DNA of 64,000 nt, taken from contig NZ_CP026681.1 of assembly GCF_002949735.1 (NCBI RefSeq), positions 3,672,501 to 3,736,500 on the forward strand, read 5' to 3'. Each line of letters begins with the position of its first letter. Position 1 is the stretch's first letter. Source of the DNA: Nostoc sp. 'Peltigera membranacea cyanobiont' N6. GTDB lineage: Bacteria > Cyanobacteriota > Cyanobacteriia > Cyanobacteriales > Nostocaceae. Position numbers and translations under genes: made by a program. The notes below the pieces were generated by a model, which saw nothing but the letters and a program-made list of their open reading frames with translations, made no database searches and was not told the origin of the DNA. Shown here piece by piece: positions 37,262-46,053 of this stretch.

Positions 37262-38155
37262 ATGAATCGTCAGCTAGCTATTGAAGAACCGATATTTTCC
37301 CATCTACCAGTTTTACCGCAGGAAGTTATTGCAGGTCTAGCGGTATCTCCAGGAGGTCATTATCTTGATACGACGGTAGGCGGTGGTGGTCACAGCCGTT
37401 TAATTTTAGCAGCTGCGCCAGATGTGCAATTAACGGCGATTGACCAAGATGAGGATGCTTTAGCAGCAGCGAGGAAAGAATTAGCTGAGTTTGGCGATCG
37501 CATACAATTTATCTATAGCAATTTTGCTGACTACAAATTTCCCCCTAATACTTTCGATGGTATTCTCGCCGATTTGGGGGTAAGTTCTTACCATTTAGAC
37601 CAAGCAGAAAGGGGTTTCAGCTTTCGCCAAGCTGCAAATTTGGATATGCGAATGGATCGAGGGCGATCGCTAACTGCTGCTGATGTGATTAATAATTGGG
37701 ATGAAGCAGAATTAGCTGATATTTTCTTTAAGTATGGTGAAGAGAGATTATCACGGCGCATTGCTAGACGCATTGTAGAACGGCGACCGTTGCACACAAC
37801 TACAGAATTGGCTGATGCGATCGCTTCTTCAGTTCCCCCAAAATACCGTTATGGCAGAATTCACCCAGCAACTCGGGTTTTTCAAGCTTTGCGAATTGTC
37901 GTCAACGACGAGTTAAAATCTCTAGAAACCTTTTTAGATAAAGCCCCAAATGCCCTTGTCCCTGGTGGTAGAATTGCAATTATCAGTTTTCACAGTTTGG
38001 AAGACCGCCCGGTGAAGCATGGTTTAAGAAATTCACCTTTATTAAAGGTCTTGACAAAAAAGCCGATTATTGCACAAGAAGAGGAAATTGGTAAAAATCC
38101 GCGATCGCGATCGGCCAAACTAAGGATAGCTGAAAAGTTCCTGAATATTGAGTAA
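37262..38155 (+). CDS. rsmH: 16S rRNA (cytosine-1402-N4) methyltransferase RsmH
   Basis: A 297-residue enzyme (formerly MraW) that methylates C1402 in the ribosomal P site. Signatures include HLPVLPQEVIAGLAV at the start, the SAM-binding TTVGGGGHSRLIL, FDGILADLGVSSYHLDQAERGFS, and LDMRMDRGR with RIHPATRVFQALRI later. In many bacteria it lies in the dcw cluster; here it stands alone, as is usual in cyanobacteria. The sequence IISFHSLEDRPVKHG has P-V in place of the usual I-V, a small change near the active region. Confidence 0.95.
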   Translation: MNRQLAIEEPIFSHLPVLPQEVIAGLAVSPGGHYLDTTVGGGGHSRLILAAAPDVQLTAIDQDEDALAAARKELAEFGDRIQFIYSNFADYKFPPNTFDGILADLGVSSYHLDQAERGFSFRQAANLDMRMDRGRSLTAADVINNWDEAELADIFFKYGEERLSRRIARRIVERRPLHTTTELADAIASSVPPKYRYGRIHPATRVFQALRIVVNDELKSLETFLDKAPNALVPGGRIAIISFHSLEDRPVKHGLRNSPLLKVLTKKPIIAQEEEIGKNPRSRSAKLRIAEKFLNIE

Positions 38156-38237
38156 GGTGATGAGCAGATAAAGAGACAGGGGAGTAGAGGCAATACGGTT
38201 CGGATCAGGTTTTTTGATGACACGCCCTAGATCGCAA

Positions 38238-38302
38238 AGACGCGATAAATCGCCGTCTCTACAAAGGACTGATTATTGTAAAGACGGCGATTTATCGCGT
38301 CT
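38238..38302. repeat. Foldback with 21-bp perfect inverted arms
   Basis: Arms at 38238-38258 and 38282-38302 are exact complements, separated by 23 bp that can extend the stem with one mismatch. The core word is GCGATAAATCGCCGTCT. It sits between rsmH and the ExbB-like gene. Elements of this type are widespread between cyanobacterial genes. Confidence 0.85.
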
Positions 38303-38388
38303 CTTGCCTTAACCGAACTCTCCAATTCCCAATTCCTTAAAAGAGCGATCTGTTAATCTAGCGTTGTTGGTAAGTTAAAAAATAATAA

Positions 38389-39042
38389 ATGGAAATTAAT
38401 AATCTGTTTACAGCAGGTGGCGTAGTCATGTGGCCTCTGCTGGCGTTCTCTTTGTTAGGCGTAGCCCTGATTATCGAACGGATCGTCTTTTGGGTAAGAA
38501 TAAGTAATCGGCAAAATAAGATAGTGCGAGAAGTGTTACAGCTTTATCGCCTTGATAATGTAGTTAGTGCTTTAGATAAATTACAAAAGAATGCTGATTT
38601 ACCAATCGCCCGAATTTTTTTAGCCGCTTTAGAACTAGAGGAGGCGACACCAGAAGAATTTCGTTTGGCATTAGAAAGTGAAGCACAAGGCGAAATTCCC
38701 TTACTCAAGCGATCGCAAAACATTTTTGAGACAATTATTGGTCTTGCGCCTCTGTTGGGACTTCTAGGCACTGTTTTAGGATTAATTAACTCCTTTGCCT
38801 CTCTAAATATTGGAGATGTGGGAGGTACTAAAACAACAGGTGTAACATCTGGAATTAGTGAAGCTTTAGTATCCACAGCATCAGGGTTAGTAGTAGCAAT
38901 CTTTACATTATTATTTGCTAATACCTTCCGCGGACTCTACCAGCGCCAGATAGCTTGGATTCAAGAATATGGTGGACAGTTAGAATTACTCTACCGTCGT
39001 CGCTATGAAAGAGGTGATAAATCTTATGTGCCTAATAGATAA
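38389..39042 (+). CDS. MotA/TolQ/ExbB proton-channel family protein
   Basis: A 217-residue protein with three transmembrane segments: about 11-33, 118-141 and 160-182. The sequence LLGLLGTVLGLINSF followed by GISEALVSTASGLVVAIFTLLF is the ExbB/TolQ signature. Such proteins form a proton channel with ExbD or TolR and energise outer-membrane processes. No ExbD-like gene lies next to it; the next gene is an unrelated 68-residue protein, so its partner must be elsewhere or absent. Confidence 0.88.
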   Translation: MEINNLFTAGGVVMWPLLAFSLLGVALIIERIVFWVRISNRQNKIVREVLQLYRLDNVVSALDKLQKNADLPIARIFLAALELEEATPEEFRLALESEAQGEIPLLKRSQNIFETIIGLAPLLGLLGTVLGLINSFASLNIGDVGGTKTTGVTSGISEALVSTASGLVVAIFTLLFANTFRGLYQRQIAWIQEYGGQLELLYRRRYERGDKSYVPNR

Positions 39043-39188
39043 AGCGGAATTGGGTAATTGTAAATTAGGAATCGGTAATTGGGATTAGTTTACTACTTGT
39101 TACCGATTTTGCTCTGCAATTTTTGACTCTAATATTGTTCTAAAATAACAAATAGCTTTTTTCAATACAGTTTTCGAGGGAATATTCC

Positions 39189-39395
39189 ATGACTATTTGG
39201 GTAAATGAGCAAATCGATCCGTCTGGGATGATTCATGCCTGTATTGCTACTTGTAATGAATCTCAAGCTAAAGAGTGTCATGATTCCTTCCAGAATAATT
39301 TGACCGAGAAGCAAAAGGAAGCAGGCTGGATAGCGCAATTAAGGACAGTAGATTCTTGGGATGAAGTGCCGGTGAATTCTTTAAAACTCAATTAA
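39189..39395 (+). CDS. Small conserved protein, function unknown
   Basis: A 68-residue soluble protein beginning MTIWVNEQIDPSGMIHACIA and ending SWDEVPVNSLKLN. It has two cysteines (CIATCNESQAKEC, three in all) that could bind metal or form a disulfide. Upstream, GAGGGAAT lies nine bases before the ATG. I do not recognise the family beyond its cyanobacterial appearance. It is 146 bp behind the ExbB-like gene on the same strand. Confidence 0.6.
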   Translation: MTIWVNEQIDPSGMIHACIATCNESQAKECHDSFQNNLTEKQKEAGWIAQLRTVDSWDEVPVNSLKLN

Positions 39396-39687
39396 TTGGG
39401 TGAGATGGAGTTCATTGTTGGGGTTTTAATCGAACAGATTTCAGGAGCATAGGCATAGCCAGGTCTTGGACACTCTGCATCTATGCTAATGCCTATAGCG
39501 ATCGCAGCAAATCCCATAAACACAGGTTAATAAAGGATAAAATTCGGATTAAAATTATCAAATTATTATCTTATGCTTCTAAAAAAAGTAATATAAAAGA
39601 GGAAAATGATGATTTTTCTGAACTTTTAAGAGCTATCATCTATACCGTAGATTGAATTAAAAAACTTGTATAAGCCGAATCAATTTA
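39396..39687. other. Gap with an open but startless frame
   Basis: About 290 bp. A plus-strand frame open from roughly 39450 to the TGA near 39655 ends in a polar stretch (ASKKSNIKEENDDFSELLRA) but has no usable start codon. It may be the tail of a lost gene. Confidence 0.3.
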
Positions 39688-40245
39688 GTGAACTATCCCA
39701 AAGTTTACACTTCGGAGCAAGCCTGTCCTATTAACTTAGTTGGCGAAACAGGACAAGCGGTTCAAATTTCAATTCATGCTCCCAGTCAATATATCTGTGC
39801 TAACTGCGAACGGATATTACCAGATTGGAAACGGCAGCCATTTTTACGAGTCGTGATTGTCTTACAGCGATCGCGTTATCAATTAGTCAAAAAGACGGCA
39901 GAAGTAGAGTCAGAGAAAGAACGCTTACGAGAAAAATTTATGCGATTTGGCTGTGATTTAGCATTTAATCTGCGCGATCGCGGCTATTTAACTGACCTGA
40001 TCGACCCTCGTACAGGCTACCCTTTACTGTCTCATCCCGGCGCAATTCCTCACGATGACACAGCAGTTGTCAAAGCTTTACTCAACTATCCAGTGATTAA
40101 AAATCAATGCCGTGTGTTAATTCATCCCGAATGGGGTGCAGCAGTTTATCCTAGCATTTTGATATCAGAAGCTCCCCCAATTGCGATCGAATGGGTTACA
40201 AAAGGCATAGCAGCCATGCATGGGTGGAGAGAAATTGATTATTAA
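39688..40245 (+). CDS. MMADHC-like (methylmalonic aciduria/homocystinuria type D) protein
   Basis: A 185-residue protein starting at GTG 39688. Its body (SIHAPSQYICANCERILPDW, then FLRVVIVLQRSRYQL) resembles proteins annotated in cyanobacteria as homologues of MMADHC, a human protein that handles cobalamin trafficking. The middle contains FMRFGCDLAFNLRDRGYLTD and the end HPEWGAAVYPSI. Conserved cysteines lie in C-x2-C (CANC). A link to vitamin B12 in this organism is inference only; Nostoc makes pseudocobalamin and uses B12-dependent enzymes. Isolated gene. Confidence 0.65.
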   Translation: MNYPKVYTSEQACPINLVGETGQAVQISIHAPSQYICANCERILPDWKRQPFLRVVIVLQRSRYQLVKKTAEVESEKERLREKFMRFGCDLAFNLRDRGYLTDLIDPRTGYPLLSHPGAIPHDDTAVVKALLNYPVIKNQCRVLIHPEWGAAVYPSILISEAPPIAIEWVTKGIAAMHGWREIDY

Positions 40246-40319
40246 TTGGGCGTTGGATTGCTCTCCTTTATATTTGGGTTCTTCCTTCAGAGTTAATCTG
40301 GCGGCTGTCAGTTCTCAGG

Positions 40320-41279
40320 CTAATCAAATTGACAAATAGATTCTGGTTTTACAGGACAGATTTTGTGTTGATTCGGGTTATTTTTAATATTAAGAAGATA
40401 CAACTTTGTTAGAGTGGATAAAGACTTGATATCGCTGATTTCATTTGATTTAAGGTCGAGATCATTCAAATTAGTCAAATTGGACAAAGGTTTGATATCG
40501 CTAATTTCATTTGAGCCAAGTGAGAGGGAAATTAAATTAGCCAAATGGGACAAAGGTCTAATATCGCTGATTTGATTGGAGTTGAGGTCGAGATTAGTCA
40601 AATTACTCAGAGTAGACAAAGGCTTGATATCGCTGATTTGATTGGAGTAGAGATTGAGATAAGTTAAATGAATCAGAGTAGACAAAGGCTTGATATCACT
40701 GATTTGATTGGAGTAGAGATTGAGATACGTCAAATTAGTTAAATTAGACAAAGGCTTGACATCGCTGATTTTATTTGGGCCGAGGTGGAGAAAAGTCAAA
40801 TTAATTAAATTGGACAAAGGCTTGATATCGCTAATTTCATTTGAGGCAAGGGAGATAATAGTCAAATTAGTTAAATTGGACAAAGACTTGATATCAGTGA
40901 TTTGATTTGAGGCAAGGGAGATAATAGTCAAATTAGTTAAATTGGATAAAGGTTTGATATCAGTGATTTGATTTGAGGCAAGGGAGATAATAGTCAAATT
41001 AGTTAAATTGGACAAAGGCTTGATATCGCTAATTTGATTTGAGTCAAGGGAGAGAGAAGTCAAATTAGTCAGCTTTTGGTTAGCCTGGTTGCAATTTTGA
41101 GTCTGGGCTTCTTTTAGAAGTACCTCAACAGTATATTTTGTCTGTGGAGGTAAAGTTGATTTCTGCTGACACCAATCTGTAAAGCTTTTGGGATTTTCCA
41201 GAGGAGCAGCAATGGTCTGTGTGGTGTAAAATCCCAAAGTAAAAGTAAATATTGTGGCGATGCTTGACGTAAGTTTCAT
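40320..41279 (-). CDS. Secreted leucine-rich-repeat protein, copy 1
   Basis: A 319-residue protein. Residues 1-24 are a signal peptide ending TQTIAAP. A short domain with two cysteines (FTDWCQQKSTLPPQ, then QTQNCNQ) follows. Ten 22-residue repeats of the SDS22/internalin type come next, with consensus NLT-x-L-x-L-xSN-x-ISDIKPLS. The cap contains CPVKPESICQFD. Repeats 2-4 are nearly identical in DNA, a sign of recent duplication. Such proteins form curved surfaces for protein binding. It is the last of four tandem paralogues on the minus strand. Ligand unknown. Confidence 0.9.
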   Translation of the reverse strand: MKLTSSIATIFTFTLGFYTTQTIAAPLENPKSFTDWCQQKSTLPPQTKYTVEVLLKEAQTQNCNQANQKLTNLTSLSLDSNQISDIKPLSNLTNLTIISLASNQITDIKPLSNLTNLTIISLASNQITDIKSLSNLTNLTIISLASNEISDIKPLSNLINLTFLHLGPNKISDVKPLSNLTNLTYLNLYSNQISDIKPLSTLIHLTYLNLYSNQISDIKPLSTLSNLTNLDLNSNQISDIRPLSHLANLISLSLGSNEISDIKPLSNLTNLNDLDLKSNEISDIKSLSTLTKLYLLNIKNNPNQHKICPVKPESICQFD

Positions 41280-41392
41280 TGTGATTTGTTATCTTAATTG
41301 AGTAGCCTATTTGCTAGTTCATAGATGGAATAATTGACTAAAGGCATAGCACCATCTATACATGGATGGACAAAGTGAGTTAGTAGTCTCAT

Positions 41393-42577
41393 TTAAAGCT
41401 CATCAAATTGACAAATAGATTCTGGTTTTACAGGACATATTTTGTATGCGATCGGATTCTTATTGATAAGAATAAACTTCAATTTCATCAGGGCGGATAA
41501 AGGCTTTATATCCCTGATTTCATTTGTAGAAAGGTCTATTTCAGTCAAATTAGTCAGAGTAGACAAAGGCTTGATATCGCTGATTCTATTTGAGTGGAGG
41601 GAGAGAGAAGTCAAATTAGTCAGAGTAGACAAAGGCTTGATATCGCTGATTCTATTTGAGTAGAGGTAGAGAATATTCAAATTAGTCAGAGTAGACAAAA
41701 GCTTGATATCACTGATTTCATTTGAGTGGAGGTTCAGATAAGTTAAATTAGTCAGAGTGGACAAAGGCTTGATATTACTGATTTTATTTGAGTAGAGGTA
41801 GAGATAAGTCAAATGAGTCAGATTGGACAAAGGCTTGATATCGCTGATTTTATTTGCAAATAGGTCGAGAACATTCAAATTAGTCAGAGCAGACAAAGGC
41901 TTGATATCGCTGATTTCATTTGAGTGGAGGGAGAGAATAGTCAAACGAGTCAGAGCAGACAAAGGCTTGACATTGCTGATTTTATTTGAGGCGAGGTTAA
42001 GAGCAGTCAAATTAGTCAGAGTAGACAAAGGCTTGATATCGCTGATTTGATTGAAGTCGAGGTCGAGATAAGTTAAATTAGTCAGAGTGGACAAAGGCTT
42101 GATATCGCTGATTTCACTTGATCTGAGTGAGAGAGAAGTCAAATGAGTGAGATTGGACAAAGGCTTGATATCGCTAATTTCACTTGAGTAGAGGTACAGT
42201 TTAGTCAAATGAGTGAGATTGGACAAAGGCTTGATATCGCTGATTTCACTTGAGCCATCGCTGATTTCACTTGAGCCGAGGTAGAGTTCAGTCAAATTAG
42301 TCAGAGCAGACAAAGGCTTGATATCACTGATTTCATTTGAGTGGAGGTCGAGATAAGTCAAATTAGTCAGCTTTTGGTTAGCCTCTTTGCAATTTTGAGT
42401 CTGGGCTGTTTCTAACAGTACCTCAACAGTATGTTTTGTCTGTGGAGGTAAAGTTGATTTCTGCTGACACCAATCTGTAAAGCTTTTGGGATTTTCCACA
42501 GGAGCAGCAATAGTCTGGGTAGTGTAAAATCCTAAAGTAAAAGTAAATATTGTGGCGATGCTTAATTTAAGTTTCAT
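41393..42577 (-). CDS. Secreted leucine-rich-repeat protein, copy 2
   Basis: A 394-residue paralogue with the same signal peptide (ending IAAP), the same Cys-containing leader (FTDWCQQKSTLPPQTK) and the same cap (CPVKPESICQFDEL). It has thirteen 22-residue repeats. Repeat 2 carries an extra seven residues, a duplication of SSEISDG, which breaks the 22-residue register but keeps the frame. The exposed x-positions differ between repeats while the framework is constant. The spacer to copy 1 is 113 bp. Confidence 0.9.
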   Translation of the reverse strand: MKLKLSIATIFTFTLGFYTTQTIAAPVENPKSFTDWCQQKSTLPPQTKHTVEVLLETAQTQNCKEANQKLTNLTYLDLHSNEISDIKPLSALTNLTELYLGSSEISDGSSEISDIKPLSNLTHLTKLYLYSSEISDIKPLSNLTHLTSLSLRSSEISDIKPLSTLTNLTYLDLDFNQISDIKPLSTLTNLTALNLASNKISNVKPLSALTRLTILSLHSNEISDIKPLSALTNLNVLDLFANKISDIKPLSNLTHLTYLYLYSNKISNIKPLSTLTNLTYLNLHSNEISDIKLLSTLTNLNILYLYSNRISDIKPLSTLTNLTSLSLHSNRISDIKPLSTLTNLTEIDLSTNEIRDIKPLSALMKLKFILINKNPIAYKICPVKPESICQFDEL

Positions 42578-42694
42578 TGTGGTTTTTTTTCTTGATTTAG
42601 TAGACTGTTTGCTAATTGCTATGTTGAATCAATCAGTAAAGGTATAGCACCTATATATAGGTGTACTGAGGTCAGCTATCAATCTTAATTGAAA

Positions 42695-43189
42695 CTAATT
42701 AAAATGACAAAAATATTCTGATTTCAAAGGACATATTTTGGAGGCGATCGGGTTATTCTTAATATCAATATAATTCAACTTTGTTAGAACAGATAAAGCT
42801 TTGATATCACTGATTTTATTTGAATCAAGACCGAGAGAAGTCAAATTAGTCAGAGTTGACAAAGGCTTGATATCGCTGATTTTATTTGAGTCTAGGGAGA
42901 GAAAAGCCAAATTAGTCAGAGTGGACAAAGGCTTAATATCACTGATTTCATTTGAGTGAAGAGAGAGTTCAGTCAAATTAGTCAGAGCGGATAAAGGTTT
43001 GATATCGCTGAGTTGATTTGATCCTAGGGAGAGAAAAGCCAAACTAGTCAGAGTGGACAAAGGGTTGATATCGTTGATTTCATTTGAGTAGAGGCTGAGT
43101 CGAGTCAAATTATTCAGAGTAGACAAAGCCTTGATATCGCTGATTTTATTTGAGCCGAGGTCGATTTCAGTCAAAACATGGATAGACAA
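42695..43189 (-). pseudogene. Leucine-rich-repeat gene, copy 3, 5' truncated
   Basis: A 164-residue frame with only six repeats and a cap (CPLKSEYFCHFN). The signal peptide and Cys leader are missing. Just inside its 5' end the sequence switches to ACATGGATAGACAAAGTGAG and the following bases, which match the intergenic segment found before copy 2's stop at 41357-41408. A deletion between copies 3 and 4 therefore removed the promoter and N-terminus, and the ATG now used is accidental. It probably is not exported or expressed. Confidence 0.85.
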
Positions 43190-43208
43190 AGTGAGTTACT
43201 AGTCTCAT

Positions 43209-44240
43209 TTAAAGCTCATCAAATTGACAAATAGATTCTGGTTTTACAGGACATATTTTTGGTGCGATCTGATTATTCTTAATATTAAGAAAAGTCAAAT
43301 TAGTCAGAGCGGATAGAGACTTGATATCGCTGATTTTATTTGAGTTAAGGGAGAGTTCAGTCAAATTAGTCAGAGCGGATAGAGACTTGATATCGCTGAT
43401 TTCATTTGATTCAAGGGAGAGAATAGTCAATTTAGTCAGATTAGACAAAGGCTTGATATTGCTGATTTCATTTGAATTGAGGTAGAGATAAGTCAAATTA
43501 GTCAGAGTGGACAAAGGCTTAATATCACTGACTTCATTTGAGCGGAGGGAGAGAGAAGTTAAATTAGTCAGAGTGGACAAAGGTTTGATATCGCTGATTT
43601 TATTTGATCGGAGGGAGAGAGCAGTCAAATTAGTCAGAGTAGACAAAGGCTTGATATTGCTGATTTCATTTGTGTCAAGGTTAATAGAAGTCAATTTTTT
43701 CAGAGCAGACAAAGGCTTGATATCGCTGATTTCATTTATGCCGAGGTCGATAGAAGTCAAATTAGTCAGAGCAGACAAATGCTTGATATCACTGATTTTG
43801 TTTGAGTGAAGGTCGATAGAAGTCAATTTTTTCAGAGCAGATAAAGGTTTAATATCGCTGATTTCATTGAAATTGAGGTTGAGAGAAGTCAAATTAGTCA
43901 GAGCAGACAAAGGTTTGATATTGCTGATTTCATTTGAGCCGAGGTCGATTTCAGTCAAATTAGTCAGAGTAGACAAAGGCTTGATATCACTGATTTTATT
44001 TGAGTTGAGGGAGAGTTTAGTCAAATTAGTCAGCTTTTGCTTGGCCTGCTTGCAATTTTGAGTCTGGGCTTTTTCTAAAAGAACCTCAACAGTATGTTTT
44101 GTCTCTTGAGGTAAAGTTGATTTCTGCTGGCACCAATCTGTAAAGCTTTTGGGATTTTCCAGAGGAGCAGCAATGGTCTGTGTGGTGTAAAATCCGAAAG
44201 CAAAAGTAAATATTGTGGCGATCGCTAAAGTAAGTTTCAT
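43209..44240 (-). CDS. Secreted leucine-rich-repeat protein, copy 4
   Basis: A 343-residue paralogue with signal peptide, leader (FTDWCQQKSTLPQETK) and eleven 22-residue repeats, ending CPVKPESICQFDEL. It is the first gene of the cluster on the minus strand; the upstream region 44241-44330 separates it from the potassium-channel gene and may hold the promoter. Alternating LDLGSN, LSLRSN and IDLHSN variants keep the hydrophobic framework while the surface positions differ. Confidence 0.9.
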   Translation of the reverse strand: MKLTLAIATIFTFAFGFYTTQTIAAPLENPKSFTDWCQQKSTLPQETKHTVEVLLEKAQTQNCKQAKQKLTNLTKLSLNSNKISDIKPLSTLTNLTEIDLGSNEISNIKPLSALTNLTSLNLNFNEISDIKPLSALKKLTSIDLHSNKISDIKHLSALTNLTSIDLGINEISDIKPLSALKKLTSINLDTNEISNIKPLSTLTNLTALSLRSNKISDIKPLSTLTNLTSLSLRSNEVSDIKPLSTLTNLTYLYLNSNEISNIKPLSNLTKLTILSLESNEISDIKSLSALTNLTELSLNSNKISDIKSLSALTNLTFLNIKNNQIAPKICPVKPESICQFDEL

Positions 44241-44330
44241 TGCATGAGATTATACTTTCAATGTATGCAATTACACTATACAAAAATTACCTAAAACTTG
44301 GTATAAAAAAGTAGTTCAGGAAAAATAAAA

Positions 44331-45347
44331 TCAGCTATTTTTCGGTCGCCGTAGTTTCTTAGAATTAATCGGGCCGAGAATTTGATTAAGGCTACGCAAT
44401 TGTTCTGCTGTACCCATACCAATTAGGCGATCGCCTGGCATTAAGACTGTATCGCCAGTGGGGCCACCGATTAAAGTCCCATCAACGCGGCGAATTGCTA
44501 GAACTAATGCCCCAGATTGCGATCGCAATCTCGCTTTTTGCAAACTCTGCCCCACAAAGGGACAAAAAGCCGGGTCAAGTAAAAATTCTTCCATGTATAA
44601 CTGGCGGTCTGCACCTGTCAAAATCCCGTCTACAAAGTCCAATACTTGCGGTCTAAGTGCCGCAGCAGCCATGCGCTTCCCACCAGTAATATAGGGTGAT
44701 ATCACTTCATCTGCGCCACCGCGTCGTAACTTCTGTAAAGCTTCTTCTGTACTGGCACGGGCAATGACCCGAATTCCCGAATTCAGTGTTTTTGCTGATA
44801 AAACTATATATAAATTTTCGGCATCGGAAGGCAGGGCTGCAACAATACACATCGCCCTTTCAATACCAACTTTCAAAAGCGTATCATCTAGGGTAGCGTC
44901 ACCTTGGAATGCTGTATAACCTTCCATCTGTGCCCTTTGCACAGATTCCATATCAGCATCAATCACTACAAAAGGTACGCCTTCTGCCTGAAATTCCTTG
45001 GCAATTTGACGACCAGTTCGACTAAATCCACAGATGATGTAATGTTCTGACAGGGATTCCATTAACCGCCTCTGTTGTTGTAGCCGAATTCCTTCTTGAA
45101 AGTAGCCTTGAATAATCGCTTCTGTAAATCTATTGACAATGTAACCAATATTGACTACACCCAACAAAATCAGGGCAATTGTAAACAATCGTCCGCGGCT
45201 ACCCAGTGGATGAGTCTCACCGTATCCCACAGTCGCTAGAGTGATGACTGTCATGTAAGCCGCATCTTCCCATGCCCAGCCCTCCACTAATGAGTACCAC
45301 GAAGTGCCAATGAGGAAAACACCGCCAAGAGCGATCGCCCCAGCCAT
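44331..45347 (-). CDS. Potassium channel with RCK (TrkA-N/TrkA-C) domains
   Basis: A 338-residue protein. A transmembrane helix (3-18), a pore loop with the selectivity filter TVGYG (39-43) and a second helix (52-72) form a two-helix channel unit like MthK. A Rossmann RCK domain follows (CGFSRTGRQIA, 106-116) and then a TrkA-C domain (about 255-330, ending in GDRLIGMGTAEQL). ATG 45347 has AAGGAG four bases upstream. The frame is open for about 24 more codons upstream without ATG, GTG or TTG, so a longer natural N-terminus cannot be excluded. Potassium homeostasis in the plasma membrane is expected. Confidence 0.88.
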   Translation of the reverse strand: MAGAIALGGVFLIGTSWYSLVEGWAWEDAAYMTVITLATVGYGETHPLGSRGRLFTIALILLGVVNIGYIVNRFTEAIIQGYFQEGIRLQQQRRLMESLSEHYIICGFSRTGRQIAKEFQAEGVPFVVIDADMESVQRAQMEGYTAFQGDATLDDTLLKVGIERAMCIVAALPSDAENLYIVLSAKTLNSGIRVIARASTEEALQKLRRGGADEVISPYITGGKRMAAAALRPQVLDFVDGILTGADRQLYMEEFLLDPAFCPFVGQSLQKARLRSQSGALVLAIRRVDGTLIGGPTGDTVLMPGDRLIGMGTAEQLRSLNQILGPINSKKLRRPKNS

Positions 45348-45484
45348 TAACTCCTTTTGGATACGTTGATATTTTTGCTCAAGTGTTGAGAATGAAGTAA
45401 CAATAGTACTTTTAACCTACTTTTTCTAGTTTTCTGCTAACTTTTTAGTATATTTAAACTCAGTTTGACTTTGAGGATTAACTG

Positions 45485-45811
45485 ATGGCTCAAGCCCTAC
45501 AAAGAAAACTAGTTACGTTTGAAGAATTTATCACTAAATACCCTGAAAACTCAAATAAACGCTACGAATTACACGATGGAGTAGTAATTGACATACCACC
45601 ACCGACAGGCGACCATGAGGAGATTATTTTATTTTTAATCGAGAGATTTATTTTAGAATATACCCGACTGAAGCTATCTTATGGCTGTCCCAAAACAGCA
45701 TTTGTAAAACATCAACTCGACCTGTTTCGTGGAAGCCAACCCATCCAATCACCCACTTTCCCAGAATTGGATTTAACCGCAGAGCAGATTTTTAATGCTG
45801 GTAATATCTGA
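45485..45811 (+). pseudogene. Uma2-family gene with internal deletion
   Basis: The 108-residue frame starts like a Uma2 protein (LVTFEEFITKYPENSNKRYE, then LHDGVVIDIPPPTG and PKTAFVK). It jumps at about residue 75 to the C-terminal family motif LDLFRGSQPIQSPTFPELDLTAEQIF. The 80 or so residues that carry the PD-(D/E)XK core strands are missing in frame. It still has an intact start and stop, so a short product could be made, but not an active nuclease. Confidence 0.75.
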
Positions 45812-45890
45812 ACGACATTTTTTGAACCGATAAAAATTACTGAAATCCTTATTCAGAAAGGGTTACGTTGATTTTATTAAACACGCTGTT

Positions 45891-45933
45891 CATTCCCCAC
45901 CTGATTCTGTAGCACAAAATCAAGTGGGGAATG
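45891..45933. repeat. Strong hairpin upstream of argD
   Basis: CATTCCCCAC pairs with GTGGGGAATG, and inside, after one mismatch, TGATT pairs with AATCA around an 11-base loop. It lies 120 bp before argD and 80 bp after the Uma2 remnant. No T run follows on either side. Confidence 0.7.
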
Positions 45934-46053
45934 TGAGATATAAACGTTAACTTAAAAAGAAGTACGAATTGTGCTAAATAAAAAGTAATTTTTAGGGATT
46001 TCTAGGAAACTAGTAAATAACTATATAATGAAAAACTTTCAGGAGGAGCGGTA

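Noticed and set aside
39450..39658. Plus-strand open frame before the MMADHC-like gene
   Set aside because: No start codon or ribosome-binding site; coding character is limited to the last 30 codons.
40720..44061. Several plus-strand frames with VDKGLISLILFE-like repeats
   Set aside because: They are antisense shadows of the LRR genes caused by the 66-bp periodicity and have no start signals.
40320..44240. Regular 66-bp repeats that might be taken for a CRISPR array or a satellite
   Set aside because: The units are coding in one frame (22-residue leucine-rich repeats) within genes that have signal peptides and caps; there are no unique spacers.
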